DNA from: Polyodon spathula
Taxonomy: Eukaryota; Chordata; Actinopteri; Acipenseriformes; Polyodontidae
DNA: 64,000 nucleotides
Assembly: GCF_017654505.1 (NCBI RefSeq)
Contig: NC_054538.1
Location: 48,833,489-48,897,488 of the forward strand
Reading direction: 5' to 3'
The notes under the pieces are model-generated. The model did no database searches. It worked only from the letters and a program-made list of their open reading frames with translations, and was not told the origin of the DNA. The translations under genes and the position numbers were made by a program. Shown piece by piece: positions 12,675-24,391 of the stretch (the stretch's first letter is position 1; every line of letters begins with the position of its first letter).

Positions 12675-13524
12675 CAGTGGCTCTCAAAAGTATTCACCCC
12701 CTTGGACTTTTCCACATTTTATTGTGTTACAACAAGGAATCAAAATGGATTTAATTAGGAGTTTTTGCCACTGATCAACACAAAAAAAGTCCATAATGAA
12801 AAATAAGTGAAAATAAAATCTACAAATTGTCAAACTGTCAACGTGAAAAATAAAATCTACAAATTGTTCTAAATTAATTACAAATATAAAACAGAAAATA
12901 ATTGATTGCATAAGTATTCACCCCCTTTGCTATGACACACCTAAATAAGCTCGGGGGCAACCAATTGTCTTTAGAAGTCAAATAATTAGTTGAATGGAGT
13001 CCACCTGTGTGCAACTAAGGTGTTTCACATGATTTCAGGTTAAATACACCTGTCTCTGGGAGGTCCCACAGTTGGTTAGAACATTTCCTAACAAAATCTA
13101 CATCACGAAGATGAAGGAACATTCAAAGCAAATCTGGAATAAGCTTCAAAAGCACCAATCAGCGGTAGGATATAAAAACATTTCCAAGGCATTGAATATC
13201 CCCCGGAGCACAGTAAAGTCCATTATTAAGAAATGGAGAGAATATGGCACAATTGTGGATCTGTTTAGAACAGGCCATCCTCAAAAACTATGTATAAGGG
13301 CACTAGTTAGGGAGGCCATCAAGAGGCCTATGGCAACTCTAAAGGAGCTACAGTCTTCCACGGCTGAGCTGTGAAACACTGTGCATACGGCAATAATAGC
13401 CCGGATGCTTCGCAAAACTGGCCTTTATGGGAGAGTGACAAAAAGAAATCCATTTTGATTCCATGTTGTAACATAATAAAATGTGGAAAAGTCCAAGGGG
13501 GGTGAATACTTTTGAGAGCCACTG
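12675..13524 (+). mobile_element. Tc1-like transposon, internally deleted, with TA TSD
   Basis: Ends are CAGTGGCTCTCAAAAGTATT and its inverse (AATACTTTTGAGAGCCACTG), each flanked by TA (12673-12674 and 13525-13526). The length is 850 bases against about 1.6 kb for full elements. The coding remnant at 13090-13374 has the Tc1 paired-like DNA-binding head: GYKNISKALNIPRSTVKSII, then a GRPR-like FRTGHPQKL hinge. The DDE catalytic domain is absent. It needed transposase supplied in trans. Confidence 0.95.
13090..13374 (+). pseudogene. Tc1 transposase N-terminal fragment
   Basis: The first 95 or so residues of a Tc1/mariner transposase, covering the two helix-turn-helix subdomains (residues 10-60 and 65-95) separated by the basic hinge RTGHPQK. 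After an acceptable start around ITKMKE the frame stays open to a TGA at 13372-13374. It then jumps directly to 3' terminal sequence, so the whole catalytic half (DDE) is deleted. It could still bind TIR ends if expressed, but there is no evidence for expression. Confidence 0.85.
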
Positions 13525-13530
13525 TATGCT

Positions 13531-14258
13531 TGTGACAAAGAGTGAATGAATCTGGATCAACAATCTCCCCCTCAACCTGTGAGAGCACTGCACAGCAGGA
13601 ATTACGTGCCCCTTACTGAATGGTTGGGCAGTTAATTCCAGGGGCAGTCGGAAGCCGGCCATTCAGGAAAGGGACGACTTCACAGTACCAGGAGTCATTG
13701 CCCTAGTACGGTGAGTTTCATTCATGAATTGGAGGAGACGTTAATGAACTAGCTGTCGGAGTGTGCGGGGCTATGGGTACTTTAGGGGGACGTGACGTCG
13801 TGATTGGTCCCTTTGTTGTGGTTGATGGGAGGAAACGAGGACTGTGTTTTGAGAGACGGAGTTAAGTTGGGTGTTTGTTTTGCAATCGTGTGTGTTTTCT
13901 GTTGGCAGAGTGATCGAGCACGGAGCTGGGAGCTGCAGCCTTGGGGCCAGCGATTCACTTGGACTTCACTGCACCTGCACTTAACCAACATCACTGTTCC
14001 AGCACCGCACCTACACTAAGATCACTGTCCGGAGACGTGTCTGTCTGTGTTGTGTCTGTGATTTTGTATTATTATTTTGGGACTGTAACCCCTCGTTTTG
14101 ACGCTGGCGATACCCATTTTTAGGTAGAGCCGGCTTTATTATTTTTGAACGGTGAAAGTGGTTGGAGGATTAAACCGTGAACTGTGAACTTTGTGTCTGT
14201 CCTTGTTTGGAGCACCTGCATCACCCTCTCACTACGCATAGCAACTCACATGGTCACA
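13531..14258 (+). mobile_element. Solo LTR, LTR-1 family, with perfect TSD
   Basis: Starts TGTGACAAAG and ends TGGTCACA. The 5-base duplicates are ATGCT at 13526-13530 and 14259-14263. The length is 728 bases. It inserted four bases beyond the right TA of the Tc1 element, so it is younger than, or independent of, the Tc1 insertion. Contains CAACCTGTGAGAGCACTG, the family motif. Confidence 0.9.
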
Positions 14259-15625
14259 ATGCTGCATAGGGAAATAGAGCAAGAGGAAAATACTGCTGCT
14301 GAAGTAACAAAGGATATCCCAGAGGGAAGCCAGAGATCCAATGAGAAGATTGTATGTCCCATTGGTGATCCATTGATGGTCAATGAGGCAGAATTAGCAA
14401 TGGCATAACACCAAGCAGCTAACACCATATTGCAGCTACCCGAACTTGTTGCACAGCTGAACAGTGATCAGCTAGATGTATACAAACTGATTGCTGAAAC
14501 TGTCTGTCATGGAATTCAGCATCAAGAAAAAGCCTGCACATGCAAAGATTACAAACCATTACTGCTGTATGTGAGTGGTCAAGCAGGGACAGGAAATGCA
14601 ATCTCAAAATTAAGATTTCAACAGTTCCAATCATCCTTATCATGTACAGTTTGTGCTCCTACTGGACTTGCTGCTTATAATGTATGTGACGTGACATTGC
14701 ATTGCCTACTTATGCTTCCTGTTGAGCATGGTAACAAAATAGATTACAGAACACTTAATGGGGAAGCCATCACAGAATTATGTTGTGTTCTTCAGAAAAT
14801 GCAGGTTCTTGTTGTGGACGAGGTTAGCATGGTATTAAGTCTTATGCTTGCATTCATCCACCATACGACTTCAGGAGGTGCTTCGTACAGACGATGATGT
14901 CCTATTTGGAGAAAAGCACCAGTAAACGGGAAACTGGCTGTATTGGCAATGTCAGTTTGTGACGTTTCTTTCAATACAAGGAGCTAACACAACATGCAGC
15001 AAGCAAAGGATGAGGAGTATGGTAAAGCCCTTGATGAGATACAGATTGGTGTGGTTATGGAAGCTTCTCTAGCAAGGCTGAGTGAAAGACTAATAGCAAA
15101 TTGCTGTGCCCCTTTTGAGGCCTGCTGAACAGTTTGAGCAGCTATCAGCAAAATGATTATCTCTGGTGTGTTTAATGTCTACAATGGCTGCTTGTGAGGC
15201 TTTCAACACAGAAATGCTTATGAAACAAGGACAGGAAATAGTTTATTTACCGGCAATAGACAAACTGGATGGGACAAACCTCACAACAAAATTTTTCCAG
15301 GAGGCATCTGGGAAATTGATTTTACATGCAACACAAAGCATCACAAACGGCAGATCTGGAGAGTACATTAAAACTATGTAAAAATAGCACAGTAATGTTG
15401 CACTGGAACATTGCAGTTGAGTATGGCCTTGTTAATGGTGCCATGGGAACAGTTTTAAATGTTGTCCTAGACTCTCTTACAAGCATTGTCACGTCTCTCA
15501 TTCACTGTAATGAAGAGCTTGGAAACAGACACTGATTGGCTGTGAGCTTGAGCACTGAGATTCTGACCCAATCAGAAAGCATCTCTTGTTTCTATACAAA
15601 AGCGCTACCTTCCTATACCATAAAA
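14259..15625 (+). pseudogene. PIF1-type (Helitron-associated) DNA helicase pseudogene
   Basis: Related to the SF1B PIF1 helicase domain found in Helitron-like transposons, which unwinds DNA for rolling-circle transposition. In order: LNSDQLDVYKLIAET (14459) is the Q-motif side. VSGQAGTGNAISKLR (14572) is Walker A, with the invariant Lys of GTGK changed to Asn. APTGLAAYNV (14657) is motif Ia. VVDEVSMV (14813) is Walker B with DE intact. After 14880 the frame shifts; ACEAFNTEMLM (15190) and then EYGLVNGAMGTVLNV (15418) mark the 2A-2B half. The reading before the Tc1 and LTR insertions (12637-12674, KFKDYVD) appears to join MLHREIEQEE at 14260. Stops, shifts and the lost Lys make it inactive. 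Confidence 0.85.
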
Positions 15626-15639
15626 CAAACATGCAAGTT

Positions 15640-17770
15640 GTGATAATTAAAAATAAAAAAATTGAAACTTCCACGGGCGGAGGCTAATTCCGTGATTTTT
15701 TTCCGCAATTGAGGAAACCTGGGGGCACTAATTATTAGACCTCATTTCAAATATATTTGACACAATATCAAAGCTTCCCTTTACTTATTACTGTATATGT
15801 TATATTTGGTAAACTGCCACCTTTATCTTTTTTTGGGAAGCGTTAGCGAGTACTTTCTGTTGTGCAACTTTGCAAAGCGATCAATAACAGCATCCTCTGG
15901 CACTGATTCCAAAGCACGTTTTTCAATTGAAAGCATTGCAAAGTGCTGCAATCTGTTTTGTCCCATTGTGCTTCTCTGCCAGCTGTGTAGACTTCTTAAA
16001 GCGCTAAATGATCTTTCATAGTTGCAGCTACTGACAGGGCCAAGTAATTTTTAGCAACAAATATTTCCTCTTGTTTTATTTTTATTTTGTAGTGTTTAGC
16101 ATGAGTTGCTAAGTCTTCCACAGAGATAAAGTTTCGTGAGAGGGTGCTGCAGGCCTGAATTCCCTTCACTAGCTCTGCTTTAATGCTCGAGAACCATTTG
16201 TCAAGTTCAGCAAGCATCCGGTCTTGACAAGGATAAAATAATTTTGTCCTGAAATTATCTATTGTACTGACATCCTTGTCTATACCACACGCAGATTCAA
16301 CCACAAAATCTGCCGTAATTTTTGTTTCCTCCTTTTCAGAGCTGTTTCCTGGATGTCAATGTCATTGTTGGTGCACCATGTCACCCTTGCTTTATAATAC
16401 AGTTCTTTAGTTTTTTCATCTGTTCTCATGTTCTTTTTAAAGTGCTGTATATGGCTTCTTTATAATCACTGCTCTGGTCAAATCAAGATTTTTTTTTTGG
16501 AGCAGATTATGAAAGCCCTCGGTTGTAGTAAGAAAATGGAACACAAAAAGACAGTATACTATAGACAATTTGCGCAGTTTGGTTAACAGATCGACGGCTT
16601 GTAGACTGAATATCAGAAAGGCACTGGATAACAGCTGAAAAGTTTGTTATTGCATTCACAGAATGTAACTGGCAAGGCTAATGGGTATCAAAGTACCAGT
16701 TCACTTTGCTTTAATCCTAGTTGAGTTTGAACAACGCAGAATCTTTTGTGATTTATTAGTGAACCACTAAAGAAGGTGTACACATTTTCCAATGTACTAA
16801 AAAAAAACTGTAGCTTCTTTGACAGCTTTATAAGTGTGGCATAGCACAAGGTTTAGTTTGTGTGCATAACAGTGGACATATATTGCTTCTGTGTGATATT
16901 ACTGAAACTTAACTTGAACACCACCACTTGCTCCACTCATAACAAATGCTGCATCATATGTTTGTGCCACACACTGAAGATCATCTAATCCATTTTTAGG
17001 CAGTGCTGTATTGATTGGTACTTGATTCTGCATTATATGATTTTAAATTGCTAAATCCAAGAAAACTCTCTTTTATAGACCCAGTTTCTGGATTGACATA
17101 TGGGACACAGAGTACTAACTGCTCCTTGTGTTTGTCTCTTGCTTCGTTTGCCATTATAGCATACATTCCCGATGTTTTTAAATCAATCACTATGCTAAAT
17201 GCTATTTCCTCTGAACAGCACTGAATAACCTCATTTTGAGACAAAGGGGAAATATAGCTACTGGATGATAGTGCTTGTAATTTTGAAGAAATGGGTCGAA
17301 TTTTGTCAGTAAACTTAAACACTCTGCAAGATTCCCTCTATTTTGGCTATGTTTGGTAAAAAAAAAAGATAGGGGCGGGCTTAATTTATTTACCATGGAT
17401 GGTGAGGAAGAGCCAGGAACTTTCAATATGCTGCCTGCGCATTGCTAGGCATATACGTCACACTACGATGCAAACTTCTCATCGTCCAATGATGAAAATA
17501 TAATTAAACTGAATGTTATGTTGTGTTAGCAACTCCCCCGTGCATTTGACCTATTTAGCATGAGCAAAAAAAAAAAAAAAAAAAAAAAAAGAATAAATAC
17601 ATTACTGGGCCACCGTTTTTAATTTAACAGCGAAGGCCTCTTAAATAGATTCTGGGCACTGGTAAATACATTCGGGGAATGAGCCCTGTGGGCCGGTGAG
17701 TAGCGATGCCCCTGCTTCTAGTAATGCAATACATGTGAATGCCCCCCCAGGTTTCCAAAACTCCACTGGT
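15640..17770 (-). pseudogene. hAT transposase-like (ZMYM/DUF4371 type) pseudogene
   Basis: Two minus-strand blocks identify it. 17322-16996 contains YISPLSQNEVIQCC, then GMYAIMANEARDKHKEQLVL and the conserved FLGFSNLKSYNAES. This is the N-terminal catalytic part of the TTF/ZMYM1-like hAT group, with EAT(D) decayed to EARD. 16304-15996 contains TIDNFRTKLFYPCQDRMLAEL, the region before the hATC dimerisation domain. The middle (16320-16990) is frameshifted. Short inverted matches flank it, GGAAACCTGGGGGC at 15713-15726 and its complement GCCCCC..AGGTTTCC at about 17741-17757. I could not settle on outer TIRs or an 8-base TSD. It lies between the helicase and the USP remnants, on the opposite strand. 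Confidence 0.8.
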
Positions 17771-18690
17771 GTGAATTGCTATGCTTAGATTATCTTACAT
17801 ATTAAAACTATGACCTGATCGCCTTGTATGAAAGGCTATTTCTGATATACTACACCATGTGAATGAATATCCAGGACAAGTGCATTCTTGCACTGAACTA
17901 CGTGCAGCATTGGACAGCCACTCAGGAGTGCCAATGTTCAGTCTCTAGCAGCAGCAGGATGCCTCTGAATTCTTCATGCAGTTAATTAATTGCCTACAAG
18001 TAGATGGTGCACTAACAAGATCTTTGTTTGAAGTAAGCATCACATGGACATACAAATGTGCTTCTTGCCAGGCTTCACACAGTAGCAGAGAAGCTCATCA
18101 AATATGGATCCTCTTGCACTTCCCTATTGTCTGGAGTGTGAAGTATACATAACTGTACTCTGGAACAGCCATGCAGGACACATGCACACTTTGTGGTGGA
18201 CTTCAGAAATGCACTATAACAATAGACCAATCGCCACGGTATCTGGTTGTTGTTTTGTCTAGGTTCAATTGTGATGGTGGACAAATTAATACAGCACTTG
18301 CCAATTTCAAGCATGACAGAGTTGTAATTGATAGGAAAATATTTTCAACTCGTGCAATTGTGTTCCACAAAGGGAAAACCATCAACCATGGTCACTATGT
18401 TGCCTGGGTGCGAAAAGATGAGCAATGGTTTCAATGTAATGATACACAATGCATCCATCTGCCTAAAAACCTGCTGGATTCTTACATGATCTTTCTAGAG
18501 ATAGTGGACAGAGCCACACAACATGAAGAATAACTGCTCCCCGGCAGTACTGTTCAAATAATGTCACCAGCTCTTCAGCCTCAGGTCCACCCCTTGCTGT
18601 CCCCACCTCTCCAGCCTCAGGTACAGCCATTGCTGCTTCCACCTCTCCAGCCTGGGTTTTTTTTAATTTCAAATTAAAACCCACTTACAG
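17768..18690 (+). pseudogene. Ubiquitin-specific protease (peptidase C19) remnant
   Basis: USP-family cysteine proteases remove ubiquitin. The Cys box reads GVNCYA at 17768-17785 and is followed at once by a stop. The second box reads QQQDASEFF at 17949-17975. TYKCASCQ (near 18050) and CTLCGG (18187) supply the two CxxC pairs of the fingers subdomain. The longest clean frame, 18171-18533, carries VVVLSRFNCDGG and the His box INHGHYVAWVRKDEQW (18380-18427). Order and spacing match a compact C19 domain of about 300 residues. Downstream to 18690 a second frame is rich in Pro, Ser and Ala and may be the original linker. The single-exon form and surroundings suggest cargo of a transposon, not a host USP gene. 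Confidence 0.8.
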
Positions 18691-18779
18691 CACCATGCAG
18701 TATGTGCATACATCAAGTTTCCCATTCTATTCTATGAGCGGTTTCTTAGTCTAGCGTTTCATGGTGTTGAAGTGGTTAA

Positions 18780-19965
18780 ACCATTTTGGCCAGTTTGTTT
18801 TAGATTTAGATTTGTCTACTTTTGGGATGTAATTGTTTTGCACCGAGTGCTACATTTTTAAAAACAGCCATCCTTTTTCTGTGGATGTTTTCTTATTTTA
18901 CTCCAATCTACTTCTGTTAGTATCTGTTTCTCATAGTTTGCCTTTCTAAAATTGAAAACCTTAGCTTTAGTCATTACTTTCTGGGTTTTAAAAAGCACTT
19001 CAAATGTTGTGGTCTGAGTTTGCTAATGGTTCTCTGACTGTTTTAGTTATTCTGTCTTCGTTATTTGAAAAGACTAAATCAAGGTGTGCCTCCCGTCTAG
19101 TCGGTGCCTTGACAAATTGTGTTAGGAAGCAGACATTTATCATTTCCGCCATTTCAATTTCGTCTGTTGAGCTCCCTACCAGGTTTTCCCATTTTATTTG
19201 GGGGAAGTTGAAATCCCCTGTTAGCATGGATTCTCCTTTGCTACATGCATTTCTAATGTCATTATGTAACAGATTATTTTGCTTGGTGTCTGAATTTGGC
19301 AGTCTATAGTATGCCCCTATTATTATGCCCTTTAAATTTATGTCCATTATTCTGAACCATATTGATTCTGAATTTTTTTTTTCCAGATTAAACATCTAGT
19401 CTTCAAGACTATTTTTGATGTATAGCGCTACCCCTCTGCCTCTTCTGTCCTGCCAGACTTTCCTATACAGTGTATACCCATTAAAATTATATTCGTCCCC
19501 ATCACACTTGGATAACCAAGTTCCTGTAACACCTATCACATCATAGTTACTAGTTAGTGCAGTAGCTTTAAGATCTAACATTTTGTTTTTGAGACTTCTG
19601 GCATTTAGATAAATACATTTAATAGCTATCTCACCTGAGTTGTTGCCCTTGTTTTGATGTAGTCTCCCTTCTGTTTTTTTTTTGTTAATTTCTTCCCCCT
19701 TCCGTTCTAGTTTAAATGCTGAATCTGAACCTCCTTGAGGTTCTTTTCTCTGAGTAGATTGGTTCCTTTTTATTTAAGTGCAGTCCATCCTGCCAATATA
19801 GGTAGTCCTTGTTGTAGAATGTGGTCCAATGTACAAGGAAGATGAAGCCTTCCTGTGTGCACCATGATTATGTATTTTCAGCTGTCCATATGCTCTTTTG
19901 CAGATGGTGCCAGCAGTATCCTAGAAAATACCACAGTTTTGATCAGTTCAGTATCATATTCAAGC
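18780..19965 (-). pseudogene. CR1-like LINE fragment: endonuclease region
   Basis: On the minus strand, 19581-19396 reads DVIGVTGTWL and GYTLYRKVWQDRRGRGVALY. 19395-19000 reads IIIGAYYRLPNSD, then TGDFNFPQIKW and DLVFSN, closing with NSDHN. These are the APE-type endonuclease motifs (TETWL, YRPP, GDFN, SDH) of CR1 ORF2. The element is cut at the start of the RT region (18780) and at the 5' side near 19965. The same sequence occurs with more of the element at 50700-53105. Confidence 0.9.
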
Positions 19966-19996
19966 CTGTGTAGATGAGAAAGTAAAAAAAAACAGG

Positions 19997-19999
<3 letters not shown>

Positions 20000-20057
<58 letters not shown>
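20000..20057. repeat. (TA)n microsatellite
   Basis: About 29 TA units beside the 3' side of an LTR-1 copy. Confidence 0.96.
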
Positions 20058-20059
<2 letters not shown>

Positions 20060-20108
20060 AAAATATAATGTATTAATGTAATATATATACATATATGGAC
20101 AATATACA

Positions 20109-20806
20109 TGGCAAAGTTTGTTTGTCTGGTGCATAGTACGCCAACGTACAGGTGCAGGAGTGGTACATTACGGTGCGTAATTAAACAGACAGAGGATGCT
20201 TGTAATTCAGTTGGAAATACAATATAATTCAGGTCTGGTGACCAAATAATAATCACCAGCAATACACAACAATATGTAGTGCATGGAATAAATAATAACG
20301 GGGTTGCAGTCCCAAACAATAAACACAAATATCTGTCCCACAATGTACTAACACAGTCACCAGTCCTGAGTGCGTGCGTGCAGTAGTGCTTGTGGTGGTT
20401 GATACAAGTTTTGAGCTGGCCCTTGGCGACAGCTCTGGAATGTGTTAGCCATCAAACAATAACAAAAGAACAATTACAGACCGAAAAACAAATACTCATG
20501 ATACTTTATATCACTGGTTCTATCACAGGTCCTTTCAGGTTCAACTTGTAAACCAAAGCGAAAGAATAGATAGTGTCTCTTTGTCCCCTTTTATGCCGTT
20601 ACACACGACCCCTTGGAAATGAGTGCAGCCGCCCCTCCAATCCGCGACTGCCACATCATTTCCCTTCTTCACTGGAGTTCTGCCCCCTTTCTAACTGGCC
20701 AACTTCCCTTGAGTCCTGGGAAAGAATGGTAGGGCCAGCCCCTCCAAGTACTCTGTTATCGTTGCTTAGTGCCTTCACAGGTAGGGAGGGAGATTTACTA
20801 GAAAGA
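20109..20806 (-). mobile_element. Solo LTR, LTR-1 family, minus strand
   Basis: The plus strand begins TGGCAAAGTTTG and ends near CACAGGTAGGGAGGGAGATT, the inverse of the LTR-1 5' end. Interior matches to the 7539-8884 copy include CAGGTGCAGGAGTGGTACA, CTGGTGACCAAA, and the block TTCCCTTGAGTCCTGGGAAA. The last bases of the LTR are lost in the adjoining (TA)n. Confidence 0.85.
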
Positions 20807-20807
20807 A

Positions 20808-20912
<105 letters not shown>

Positions 20913-21081
20913 AACAATCGGGATATGCATACCCACACATATATACACACCTAATAGTAATCACAGTTGGATAGGTGACCTGGTTCTCATTAGTGTCAAC
21001 CTTCACACATAGACCAAGAGTTGAGTCAAGTGTGTATAAAACTCGACTCATGTTTATTTTACAAGGGAGCAAATTCTAAAA

Positions 21082-21082
21082 G

Positions 21083-21147
<65 letters not shown>
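21082..21147. repeat. (AAT)n microsatellite
   Basis: This is about 22 perfect AAT units. Confidence 0.97.
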
Positions 21148-21148
<1 letters not shown>

Positions 21149-22282
21149 TAGTGCATAGGTATGCCATTCCACATATCGCATGCAGCTTCACTAAGCATGA
21201 CCTGTCCATCTCATCTTAGCTCCGCTCCCAGGCGATCGGCTTTCATGTAGTTGTATTCGTAAGCATACACACCAAATGTACAAAATCCCTACCGATTTTA
21301 CTAATAGCATAAACATTCTTCATTTTATATTATTGCTGCGTACTTGCCGGAGTTGAATCGCTGTCATCACAAACCCAATGCCATGATTTCAACATAAACA
21401 CCTGTTGCAGAGCCAAGACGAGGCAGATCAGTTACCAACAAGAGCACAAAACAAAATAAATAAATAAATAAATAAGGCGACAGTGGGGGAGAGATCCCTG
21501 CATTAAATTTCTATTTCAGTTCAAAGCACACCATATGGGGCAGTGCCTCCCTGTCTCAACCCTGGGGACCCGATAATAATATTAAAAAATATAACACTAT
21601 TATTGATTGTAATAATGTTAATAATTTCAGATGGTATTAAATTCTAACACTTCTTCTATGAGCAGAACAAAATGAACTACGCGGTGGAGCATCTAATAAT
21701 CCAGAAATATGCAAAGCTGGAATGGCTTCAAATTAAACCTGAGAGCCAAGTGAGCCTACATCACTGGAGAGCTACCATTACCCCACCCCTCTGCTCTTCA
21801 GTCCTGCTTAGAGAACCGAAGACATGGGACCCTCCTCAGCCTCCCCTCGAGAACAACCTGAGCAGGGTCTCAGGCTTGTCCTTAACCCCTTTCCACTCCG
21901 TGGAAAGGAGAGCCCTGGAAGTGACACCAGGACACTGCTCCAACTTCTCCAGTGGAAAGCCTTTTACTTCCCCTTAGACATAGGATGGAGAGTAATGCAC
22001 AGAGCCGTTGTGTCCGAGGAGTTCCTCCGTCACTTCATATTTATTTTCAGTGCACTAGACTGCAGTCATTTTTCCTCCTCCTGAAGAACCTCCTGCTGTA
22101 GTTCTGGCTGCATTTTTCCCCCACCTTGTTTATTTTCAGGCACTCTGTTCATGGCTCCACCAAGGTGAGAGACCACCTGGTAAATCTGCTCCTGGGTCTT
22201 GGTCAACTGCGACTTTCTAGAACTTTGTTTTTCTTTTTCATATTTTTGTTCTTCTAAAACAAATCTTTCTCAATTAATTAGG
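21148..22282. other. Unassigned region with a coding-like minus-strand patch
   Basis: No repeat terminus was recognised. An (AAAT)n-like run lies at about 21455-21475. On the minus strand near 22215-22060 a frame reads QLTKTQEQIYQVVSHLGGAM, with regular heptad-like spacing as in the C-terminal part of Myb/SANT-like proteins of Harbinger elements. That is only a resemblance. A plus-strand frame at 21672-21977 has no family I know. Confidence 0.3.
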
Positions 22283-23358
22283 TATAACACTAGAACCTCC
22301 ACGGCAGTCATTTTACAGTTTGAGGTTTTCAGATTAAAAATACTCTGCGTGTTTGAAAGTAATGAGGTTGTCCGTTTATGACTTTTCCTAAATACATGTA
22401 TTACCCTGACAGTGTTTGAAAGGCAGGATCGTGAAAATAAAGAAGATATAAACCCGTCCATCTAGAACCATAGAACCACCAAAGCAGTCATTTTGAATGG
22501 CTTACAATACATGTTTTTTTTTTTTTTATGTAACCTACAATATTCTATATTTTTATAAACAAGTCTGTTGTTATTTACCCCCACTGAGCTTACCTCTGCA
22601 GTGCCAGCTGCAGGTGTGCCAGCTATGCCAACCGCATTACCAGCTGCAGTACCAAGGACAATGACTCCAGCTGCATTGCCAGCATGAACAGGCATTCAGA
22701 AGACTGGGATGGATGGCACTATTTGGAAAATTATAAATCCTGGTGTTGATACTTTGTGAAGATGGGCTGCACAAAATGTTTTGACTAAAACCTCAGGTCC
22801 CACGCTGTATGCAAAACATAACATCGATAGCACTCAGTGCTTTTCATTTGTTGACTGATATGCAAACACCACATTCAACGCTGTACTGTAGCAGAGGCAC
22901 ATAGGATACAAAATGATAATTGGCAAAAGAGCTGAAGAATAAAAAAGCCTGGTTGGAACAGTGAACAAAGCAGAGCTTCCACCACCTGCGCAAAACTTGC
23001 ATCCACAACTGTACTCCAGTACAATTTTGAAACACAATGACTGTTACGCTAACTGTTTAAAAGAGCATGCTGAGAAAGTATGCAGTTATTCTCAGCTCCC
23101 TTCATATGTCAGTTGCCAGTAGGACTTACTTAACAAGAAAAAACTGGAGACTGTGGATTTCTACAATGACACAAGTAGACCAGATAGCACATCAGTACTA
23201 AATGAAAGCTTGTTCTTGTCGGGGGTCAGTTGCTGTATTTTACAATGTATTGGATCTGGCAGCCATCAATTCCTTAGTTTTGTACAAGGAATGCACCAGA
23301 GAAAAATATCAGTTCATCTTGAAGATAGCACCAGTACTGAAGTTCAAAAGATGCTTGT
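22283..23358 (+). pseudogene. piggyBac element remnant (terminus plus transposase C-terminal part)
   Basis: The left end reads ATAACACTAGAACC, close to a TTAA target followed by a CACTAGAACC terminus; GCAGTCATTTT follows, as in piggyBac TIRs. The same GCAGTCATTTT motif recurs at about 22480. At 23140-23360 three frames together give ETVDFYNDTSRPDS, then VAVFYNVLDLAAINSLVLYK and ECTREKYQFIL. This is the piggyBac transposase block just before the cysteine-rich tail. The middle is unreadable. The right side is cut by the LTR-3 fragment. Confidence 0.75.
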
Positions 23359-23894
23359 GGCGCCGTTTAAAAAAGAACAAAAATAAATAAAATGTTTTAA
23401 CAAAAATAAACACTCACAGAGCATAACAGTAAAAAGGCAAACAAAAATCTCTAACACAAAATAACCCTTACGTCAGTAGCCTTCATGGAACCTTTAAGTT
23501 ATTTTCTTTTTTTGCCCTAAGTTTCTCTCTTGCTCCTCCCTCTAGTACTCTCCTCTGTACACCCATACTGAGTGCAGAGAGCTGCAGTCTTTTATGCAGC
23601 TGACCTTCTCCCGATTAGCAACAAATGAATAACTTAATTCAAGAGATGGCCACCTTCTGCACAAGGTTTTTTAATTAACGTGCATGGGCTTCCCATCCAC
23701 GCTGCAACATAAATACAAAAACAAAACATAAGGCCACGTCGTCAAAACAATAACACAGCTCTCGCCGTCATTATACATTTAACTAATAATATAAATAATA
23801 ATAATACAAACATAAAATAAACTACACAGGAGGGTGGAGGGGAAACCCCGTTCTAAAAATAAATACCCGTGCAGGCCTCCTCGCCCTGTTACAC
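23359..23894 (-). mobile_element. LTR-3 fragment, minus strand
   Basis: The right end, CTCCTCGCCCTGTTACA, is the inverse of the LTR-3 start. GCGCCGTTTAAAAAAGAAC at the left matches the interior of the full copy at 53975-54567. About 50-60 bases of the LTR's 3' end are missing at the junction with piggyBac. Confidence 0.8.
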
Positions 23895-24013
23895 ACAGGA
23901 AAAGTTAAGAAGTGTTACATCTGTGTGGATTGTGCTACTTTGGTGCTAATTTGAACACACATTCACGTTACATAATGGGAATTGAGATCATAAGGTTTAT
24001 AAGCCAGTACGTT

Positions 24014-24391
24014 TTAGCAATTGTTATTTTAGCGATCGTTTTTACCTCTTCTCCACACCCGTTCTCCACTCACCGAACACACAACCCCGAGTGAGTGAAA
24101 CGAGCATCTATATAAACGGTCGTGCTGGAATTCAATTACTAATTAATTATTCACTTGAATCCCAGCACATGAACTAATTTATGCAACCCCGTGCTCACAT
24201 ATTATGAAATACTTTAAATGCACGTGATGAAGTGATGTGCAATCCCTGTGTCTAAATACAACTATATATTTTAAATCACTTGTGCTACACATACCCATTT
24301 ATATCCTGTGCACCAATACTTATACACTAACATTAACACACCACACGCAAAACATAACACAAAATATACATGGGCAGAGCACACTGCCACA
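24014..24391 (-). mobile_element. LTR-4 fragment, minus strand
   Basis: The right end CACACTGCCACA is the inverse of the LTR-4 start. CGTTCTCCACTCACC, AACACACAACCC and GAGTGAGTGAAACG match the copies at 27692, 29962 and 42989. The left part of the LTR is absent. Confidence 0.85.

Noticed and set aside
18171..18533. The USP block as a functional host USP gene
   Set aside because: A stop follows the Cys box and frames are broken upstream; the surroundings are transposons.
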